From the NCBI GenBank assembly GCA_900768515.1, contig CAAGDG010000033.1, forward strand, positions 1-56,681: a stretch of DNA of 56,681 nt. Reading direction: 5' to 3'. This DNA is from Lentisphaeria bacterium. GTDB lineage: Bacteria > Verrucomicrobiota > Lentisphaeria > Victivallales > Victivallaceae. A model generated the notes under the pieces. That model had not been told where the DNA came from, searched no databases, and worked only from the letters and a program-made list of their open reading frames with translations. Below are positions 52,456 through 56,681 of the stretch, one piece after another; within the stretch, counting starts at the first letter, position 1, and every line of letters starts with the position of its first letter. The translations under genes were made by a program, and so were the position numbers.

Positions 52456-54750
52456 TTGGATTTGATGCAACTGCCTCATTGCATTGAGCTCGAAAAAGAA
52501 ATAATACTTGATGCCAAGTTGCAATTGCTATTTTCACCACCTTATCTCGGTATCGATCTTGAGAAAATTTTTCAAACCACGTTGGAAGATGGCTGGCTAC
52601 TTCCCATCAATGGGACTCGATTTGCGGTAAAAGAGAAAACGATTAATGTTGAAGCACACGATTCTGTTGCAGAAAAATTAACGATCTTGCAAAAGCAGAA
52701 GAAAGAGTTAGAGCGCGAGATTATCCAATTAACAAATTTAATCTGTACACAAAACTCTAAAAGAATCCGTGCCAAAAGAATAGAAGAAAACCAAGATTCA
52801 AATTCCTTAAACTCAATTGGTAGTAGTAATATCTCTTATACAAATATTCCATCCATGAGAGCTGCGGATATCAGTACCTTGGAAACTTATCGGAATGAAA
52901 AAGCAAATGAACTTCAGCAACTGCAAGTTTCAATCAATCAGTATAAAAATAGTTTAAATTCCTGCCAAATCAATAAAGTTGCTTTCGTTTTTCCGCTTGG
53001 ATGCAGCGTTCCCAATAATTATGAACAGATTTTAAAATGCCTTTACGTTCATCATAATTATTGTCAAGACAATTGTTGTTCTTACAAGCGAGATTGTGCA
53101 TATTTGCAGACACTTGCCAATATAAACCTCGGAGTTTCCACATCTGCAGATGTCTTACATCAGCAGAAAGTTTCACTTTATAATCTCTGGCACCAAAACT
53201 ATCCACATATCAGTGATCGAGCGCAGAAAGCCAAAGAATGGGGAATCGATATTGATCATCCAGAAAAATTGTCAAATAAAACAAGCTATTGTTATCAAAT
53301 ATTTAATAGCAATCCCAATGTCAATCAGGGGTCAATTATATTCAATACGACAAAGAATCAACCTTTTTCTACCGTAAATTTTGGGAGCAAAGGAACTTAC
53401 AAAATTGCAAACGTTATTTCTGTTGTAAACAACCAATTCCAAGAACTTCCTATAATTCCTGCAAAATTATTAAATCTTGACAAAATTGCTGAAAATCGTG
53501 ACGTACCAATATGCTTTACTGATAGTTTGGAACTCGCTCGTGTTGCCCCGCAGGCTCTCATAGGCCCTTGCATCTTTACTTCGTACTACGGAGCGCAGTT
53601 TGATGGATTTGAAATAGATTTTTATCCTTTCCGCGATCGCACTGTGTATTATGTAATAGTGGAACATTCAGGTTTAACACGAGAACAGGTGATGGATAGG
53701 GTACATGCCAATTACCTGCAGATGAAAGCTCAAGTAAAAAATATCAATTTAAATTTTGTTGAACTCAATGGATTTCGGAAGGAGGAAGATTCTTGGCATT
53801 TTTCCATGCAGAGAATTTCAGAACAAAATTTTTGTGAACGTTATTTTTCCTCTTCCGCACCTGATAAAGTAGAACCTCCTTCTGTGTCATTGTCTCGTCC
53901 GACCAAAGAATCAAAATCCTCAACACCTCCTTTATTGGGTCCGCTGATTGAAGCCGGTCGTTATATTTTGCTGGTAGGCGGTAAACATAGTGGAAAAACA
54001 AAGTTTGCAATCGCGGTTGCTGCGGCAGTCGCCTCCGGAAAAGAGTTAGTGCAGATATTACGTCCGGAGAGAACAATGAAGCATGATGTGCTTTATTTAG
54101 ATTTTGAGTTGGGAGAAAAAACTTTCGAAAATGATACTCAAAAAATCTTGAAAAATTTCTTTGGTGATGTTGCCAATCATCCGTTTCTTCACATAGAGCA
54201 CCTGAATGGTCAAGGTATAAATATCCACTCGCCTGACGGAATCGAAAAAGTTCGCAATGTAGTTGAGAAGTATCGAGAAAAGGATTTGAAACTTTTGGTC
54301 ATCGATAATATTACTGCTGTATCCGGCCATGCGGTGGCTGATAATTCAGGCTGGAACCAGTATACCTATCCCTTTATCACCGAGCTGACCAATGCTGGAA
54401 TGACCGTGATTGTGATTGCACATATTGATGCGGGTTCTCTGCGTGGAGGCAAACAAAAATTTTACAACGGAACGGAATGTATTCTTCTGTCCAAGACACC
54501 TGGGAAGAAAATTCCCAAACAATATTGGATTACGATAGAGCGCCCATATGTCATTTCCAAATATCCATACGCAGAACATCACCCGATGACGATCTGCATA
54601 AACGAGGAAAATGAACGTGCTAAAATAAGTTTTGACAAATCTTATTTAGAAAATATTTTATCTAATAAATCCATCTCTGCTCATGACTTGGGATTCTGGT
54701 TTAATGTTACTCAGAAAACAATTCGAGAATGGCAGAAAAAACTAACGTGA
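52456..54750 (+). CDS. RepA-like RecA-fold ATPase/helicase with large N-terminal region
   Basis: The AT-rich gene encodes 764 residues. Residues ~70-90 are coiled-coil-like (LQKQKKELEREI), and a Cys cluster CLYVHHNYCQDNCCSYKRDC lies near 195-215. The central region ICFTDSLELARVAPQALIGP may be a degenerate primase/TOPRIM-like segment. The C-terminal RecA-fold ATPase has Walker A GGKHSGKT (~508), a DFELGE motif, Walker B LLVIDNI and IAHIDAGSLRGG, as in RepA-type replicative helicases. The end may be a helix-turn-helix. The start is uncertain: TTG 52456 or ATG 52465 follow the in-frame TAA at 52435. Confidence 0.7.
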   Translation: MDLMQLPHCIELEKEIILDAKLQLLFSPPYLGIDLEKIFQTTLEDGWLLPINGTRFAVKEKTINVEAHDSVAEKLTILQKQKKELEREIIQLTNLICTQNSKRIRAKRIEENQDSNSLNSIGSSNISYTNIPSMRAADISTLETYRNEKANELQQLQVSINQYKNSLNSCQINKVAFVFPLGCSVPNNYEQILKCLYVHHNYCQDNCCSYKRDCAYLQTLANINLGVSTSADVLHQQKVSLYNLWHQNYPHISDRAQKAKEWGIDIDHPEKLSNKTSYCYQIFNSNPNVNQGSIIFNTTKNQPFSTVNFGSKGTYKIANVISVVNNQFQELPIIPAKLLNLDKIAENRDVPICFTDSLELARVAPQALIGPCIFTSYYGAQFDGFEIDFYPFRDRTVYYVIVEHSGLTREQVMDRVHANYLQMKAQVKNINLNFVELNGFRKEEDSWHFSMQRISEQNFCERYFSSSAPDKVEPPSVSLSRPTKESKSSTPPLLGPLIEAGRYILLVGGKHSGKTKFAIAVAAAVASGKELVQILRPERTMKHDVLYLDFELGEKTFENDTQKILKNFFGDVANHPFLHIEHLNGQGINIHSPDGIEKVRNVVEKYREKDLKLLVIDNITAVSGHAVADNSGWNQYTYPFITELTNAGMTVIVIAHIDAGSLRGGKQKFYNGTECILLSKTPGKKIPKQYWITIERPYVISKYPYAEHHPMTICINEENERAKISFDKSYLENILSNKSISAHDLGFWFNVTQKTIREWQKKLT

Positions 54751-54775
54751 GGCCGGTTACTTCTCAACCGTAAAC

Positions 54776-54842
54776 ACGTTTATTTTGATCTGAGAAACGT
54801 TTATCTTTACCGGAAGAACGTTTATTCTTCAAAGATAAACGT
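54776..54842 (+). repeat. Iteron-like ACGTTTAT repeats with 21-bp period
   Basis: ACGTTTAT occurs at 54776, 54797 and 54818, exactly 21 bp apart, with an inverted copy ATAAACGT at 54835-54842. Two helical turns of spacing and position directly after a replication-type ATPase gene suggest origin iterons or regulator sites. Confidence 0.75.
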
Positions 54843-54982
54843 TCCTTTCTTGTTTTTGTAATAAAATATTTATTAACAAGTAATTGCATTCGTTCGTGCG
54901 TAGTTTTGACTGCTATAAAAGTACAGTTCTTCCATGTTTCTTGCGTATATAAAAAATATTCTTTGATATTTATTGTTTTAGC

Positions 54983-55025
54983 CAGTTTGGTGGATTCGAG
55001 AATAAACCTCGAATCCACCAAACTG
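54983..55025. repeat. Perfect 18-bp inverted repeat, 7-nt loop
   Basis: Arms 54983-55000 and 55008-55025 are perfectly complementary (starting CAGTTTGGTGG), with loop AATAAAC, which repeats part of the iteron core. It lies between convergent genes without a T tract, so it may be an origin hairpin, recombination site or terminator. Confidence 0.85.
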
Positions 55026-55058
55026 CAATATGCTTTGGGGCTAGATAATCATTTACTG

Positions 55059-55394
55059 TTATTCTACTTCTTCGCTTGTTAAAATAAATCTGATAATATC
55101 GGAATTACGATATCTGACGCTGGTGCCGACCATCTTCCGCTTGAATGGGAAATAGCCTTCCCGCTCAAGCCGTTTAAAGTTGGCAAGACTGATACCGAGC
55201 ATGGTTGCGGCTTCGGTCTGGTCAACCAATTTAGGAATTACCGTCGGCAACGGAGTTCCTTTGTCTGCCAGATGTTTGAGCTGAGAGATGATTTCCCGGT
55301 ATTCCGGAATCGTAATCAGATTGGATTCAGTCAGTGGGTGAAGTAATTTTCCGATGAGGCGGACGGTCTGATAGCGGATGGGATTCTGATCCAT
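55059..55394 (-). CDS. Excisionase/AlpA-type helix-turn-helix protein
   Basis: The 111-residue protein ends in a MerR-like winged helix typical of excisionases and AlpA: LVDQTEAATMLGISLANFKR (~57-76), then EGYFPFKRKMVGTSVRYRNS and DIIRFI. The N-terminal half is helical. Such proteins bend DNA for excision or regulate element genes. AAGGAGGG lies in the loop of a perfect inverted repeat directly before the ATG. It converges with the ATPase gene. Confidence 0.82.
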   Translation of the reverse strand: MDQNPIRYQTVRLIGKLLHPLTESNLITIPEYREIISQLKHLADKGTPLPTVIPKLVDQTEAATMLGISLANFKRLEREGYFPFKRKMVGTSVRYRNSDIIRFILTSEEVE

Positions 55395-55422
55395 GTATGC
55401 GCCCCTCCTTTTGAGCGCATAC
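55395..55422 (-). promoter_or_regulatory. Hairpin sequestering the ribosome binding site of the HTH gene
   Basis: GTATGCGC (55395-55402) and GCGCATAC (55415-55422) pair perfectly around a 12-nt loop that contains AAGGAGGG, and the ATG follows at once. The arrangement suggests translational control or an operator. Confidence 0.65.
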
Positions 55423-55460
55423 GATTGCGATCTGTGAATATTTTTTACCTTTGCCCCTGC

Positions 55461-55489
55461 ATTATCTTATACGATTCCCTAACTGTAAA
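55461..55489 (-). promoter_or_regulatory. Promoter of the HTH gene with ATACGATT repeats
   Basis: TTTACA and GATAAT are separated by 17 bp on the minus strand. ATACGATT occurs at 55469-55476 and again at 55419-55426, 50 bp apart, a possible autoregulatory pair. The remaining gap up to 55763 shows no gene. Confidence 0.55.
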
Positions 55490-55763
55490 ACGCCCTCCAT
55501 TCTGCATTGCCGACAGTCGCCATATGAAAAGCGGTGAAATGTGAGCAGCAGACAGCTATCTTCAGTCCGGTTATTAGAAATAGCAAAATAACATCCAACT
55601 CGGAAATGGCAGTATTTGATCTCCACACTCAGACAGCCAGAATAAACAATCCATATTCTTGGAAGTTGATTTCTGATGATTGTTCGAATCCATTATGAAA
55701 ACAATTACTGAACAGAAATCAACCATAACATATTCAACATAAATTTAATCGAAGGAAGAAACC

Positions 55764-56375
55764 ATGCCGAAAAGACACCATCATACGGAAAGCCGGTTAA
55801 ACAATTTATCCGTAAATGCCGATCCGGAGCATCCCGTTTATCGTGAAGCAGCCACCGAGATTCAAAAACGATTGCGATATATGGTCGACAAGCATAGTCA
55901 GGTATTTGTGGGGCATCTGGAGTTCCGTTTCCCTCCTGAAATGGAAACCCAAAATGACAATCGGCATATTTCCAATGCGATACGTAAATGCCGGATGAAG
56001 CTGAAGCGGGAGGGGATCGACGCCCAGCTTGTCTGGGCGCGGGAACAACGCAATTCCGATCAACCGCATTATCACTGTTATCCGATCTGCGATGGCAATA
56101 AAGTACAGCATGTTCAGCGGGTGGCCGGATTCTTCAATGAGATCTGGTCCCGTGAGATTGACGCATCCCCTGAATCCAATTATGTACGGTATTGCCCTCC
56201 GCAGGAACAGGCGGACAACAATACCGGCATACGGATTCGCCGTCATGGTTCGGATGCGAAGGAGCAACTGCATAATGCCTCTCACTGGATGAGTTATGCC
56301 GCGAAAGTGAATGAAAAAGAGAAGACTCCGGAGGGATGTCGGATGTTCGGATTTACGCAGATACCGAAGGCATGA
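55764..56375 (+). CDS. Inovirus Gp2 / YagK-YfjJ-type replication-like protein
   Basis: The 203-residue protein matches the inovirus-type Gp2 family (YagK/YfjJ C-terminal domain): VFVGHLEFRFP (~47-57), AIRKCRMKLKREGIDAQLVWAREQ (~72-95), then HYHCYPIC with HYH at 102-104. HWMSYAAK places Tyr178 and Lys181 near the end. HYH and Tyr resemble the metal and nicking motifs of HUH replication initiators, though this family is little studied. Family members sit on prophages and integrative elements. AAGGAAG lies before the ATG. Confidence 0.8.
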   Translation: MPKRHHHTESRLNNLSVNADPEHPVYREAATEIQKRLRYMVDKHSQVFVGHLEFRFPPEMETQNDNRHISNAIRKCRMKLKREGIDAQLVWAREQRNSDQPHYHCYPICDGNKVQHVQRVAGFFNEIWSREIDASPESNYVRYCPPQEQADNNTGIRIRRHGSDAKEQLHNASHWMSYAAKVNEKEKTPEGCRMFGFTQIPKA

Positions 56376-56384
56376 TTGAAACGG

Positions 56385-56415
56385 TTGTAAAAAAATACAG
56401 AGAATCTGCTATGAT
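56385..56415 (+). promoter_or_regulatory. Putative promoter of the structured RNA
   Basis: TTGTAA (56385-56390) and TATGAT (56410-56415) are separated by 19 bp, slightly long (18 bp if TGTAAA is used). The predicted transcription start coincides with the first arm of the folded element. Confidence 0.5.
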
Positions 56416-56416
56416 A

Positions 56417-56495
56417 TGAGAGTCCGGCAGGAGCCGGCTGATGATAATTGGATTACCGGCTCGTGTGTGGTAAGCCGCACCGGCCGGACATCTCA
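56417..56495 (+). ncRNA. Three-way-junction structured RNA or DNA element
   Basis: An outer stem pairs TGAGA-GTCCGGC (56417-56428) with GCCGGAC-a-TCTCA (56483-56495), 12 bp with one bulged A. Hairpin 1 pairs GAGCCGG (56431-56437) with CCGGCTC (56456-56462); inside it TAAT/ATTA pair after a 7-nt bulge CTGATGA. Hairpin 2 pairs GTGTGG with CCGCAC around TAAG (56465-56480). A T-rich tract TTTTATTTTT follows at ~56505. I recognise no known RNA family. A replication origin or packaging hairpin is an alternative. Confidence 0.65.
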
Positions 56496-56581
56496 AACGT
56501 TCATTTTATTTTTGGAACAACAATATTATGACAGGCCTCCTCCCGCCGCTTTACTCACAACACTCCAAATGAGGTAAAATC

Positions 56582-56681
56582 ATGACCAACGCAGAACTGA
56601 ACACATGTCTCGACCTGGAATGGCACTGTGCCGCTTTTACGCCGGAAGAAGCATCCGTTTCAGCGCCCTTATCCCCGAAAC
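56582..56681 (+). CDS. Start of an unknown element gene, cut by window edge
   Basis: ATG 56582 with GAGG at 56571-56574 opens a frame of 33 codons to the window end without a stop. The start MTNAELNTCLDLEWHC is not recognisable. It lies downstream of the structured RNA, which could serve as its 5' leader. Confidence 0.5.
   Translation, partial: MTNAELNTCLDLEWHCAAFTPEEASVSAPLSPK

Noticed and set aside
54776..54842. The short repeats as a CRISPR array
   Set aside because: Units are 8 bp with a 21-bp period and the intervals are not spacer-like; no cas genes are present.
54764..55021. An 85-codon minus-strand frame with a 7-residue repeat
   Set aside because: The repeat follows from the 21-bp iteron period. 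The frame starts at a TTG inside the perfect hairpin, has no ribosome site, and matches no protein I know.
56431..56462. CTGATGA in hairpin 1 as a hammerhead ribozyme core
   Set aside because: The hammerhead also needs GAAA after stem II and a cleavage triplet at the junction; neither is in the right place, and the motif is a one-sided bulge here.
56417..56495. The folded element as a tRNA
   Set aside because: It has a 7-bp acceptor-like stem but no T arm with TTC loop, no anticodon-type loop and only two inner arms.

Overview
The window looks like a GC-rich Gram-negative chromosome of the PVC group, most likely Lentisphaerota (Victivallis-like). The reasons are a pseudopilin of the KFTLIELL type placed ahead of secreted glycosidase genes, several LacI/ROK/GH genes, McsA-McsB in a non-Firmicute background, and RND/LPS-type envelope genes. 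The taxonomic call is inference from gene content.

Region 1 (1-27.5 kb) is mostly housekeeping. Minus strand: an unknown membrane protein (cut by the window edge) after ilvN; argD-argF-mntP; a TerB/J-domain co-chaperone; ROK kinase, metallo-beta-lactamase-fold hydrolase and a PlsC/acyl-ACP synthetase fusion; and a secreted helical-barrel enzyme. Plus strand: rpmF-plsX-fabH. Minus strand: a secreted alkaline phosphatase, mcsA-mcsB, and lipase-folB-flavin reductase-mutS. Plus strand: lepA-lepB-phosphoethanolamine transferase.

Region 2 (27.5-34.5 kb, minus strand) holds a response regulator and histidine kinase followed by an RND adaptor and permease. Three CTGAC direct repeats at exact 11-bp spacing lie just upstream of the adaptor promoter, as expected for an OmpR/PhoB-type regulator. 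The permease has Thr-Asn where the proton-relay Asp-Asp normally sits.

Region 3 (34.7-45.1 kb, plus strand) is a galactoside/glycan locus: a LacI regulator, a pseudopilin, a secreted TIM-barrel protein, an orphan ABC solute-binding protein, a GH27 alpha-galactosidase, a GH42 beta-galactosidase and a GH5-like enzyme. A 20-bp operator-like sequence occurs twice with 17/20 identity, once over the lacI start and once over the promoter of the pseudopilin operon, which defines a probable regulon.

Region 4 (45.1-50.1 kb): an exported 5-hydroxyisourate hydrolase-like protein, a LysR regulator divergent from a tightly nested operon (CMD-cupin fusion, 89-residue protein, flavodoxin lipoprotein), a small membrane protein and tRNA-Pro(CGG) with promoter and terminator.

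Region 5 (50.1-56.7 kb) is an accessory, plasmid- or phage-like element. It contains hipB-hipA, a strikingly AT-rich RepA/RecA-fold ATPase gene with an in-frame TAA eleven codons after its best start, three direct iterons at exact 21-bp period with one inverted copy, a perfect 18-bp inverted repeat, an AlpA/excisionase-type DNA-binding protein whose Shine-Dalgarno lies in a hairpin loop, an inovirus Gp2/YagK-type protein with an HUH-like HYH motif, and a promoter-preceded three-way-junction RNA-like structure ahead of a gene that runs off the window. This element is the best candidate for something undescribed.
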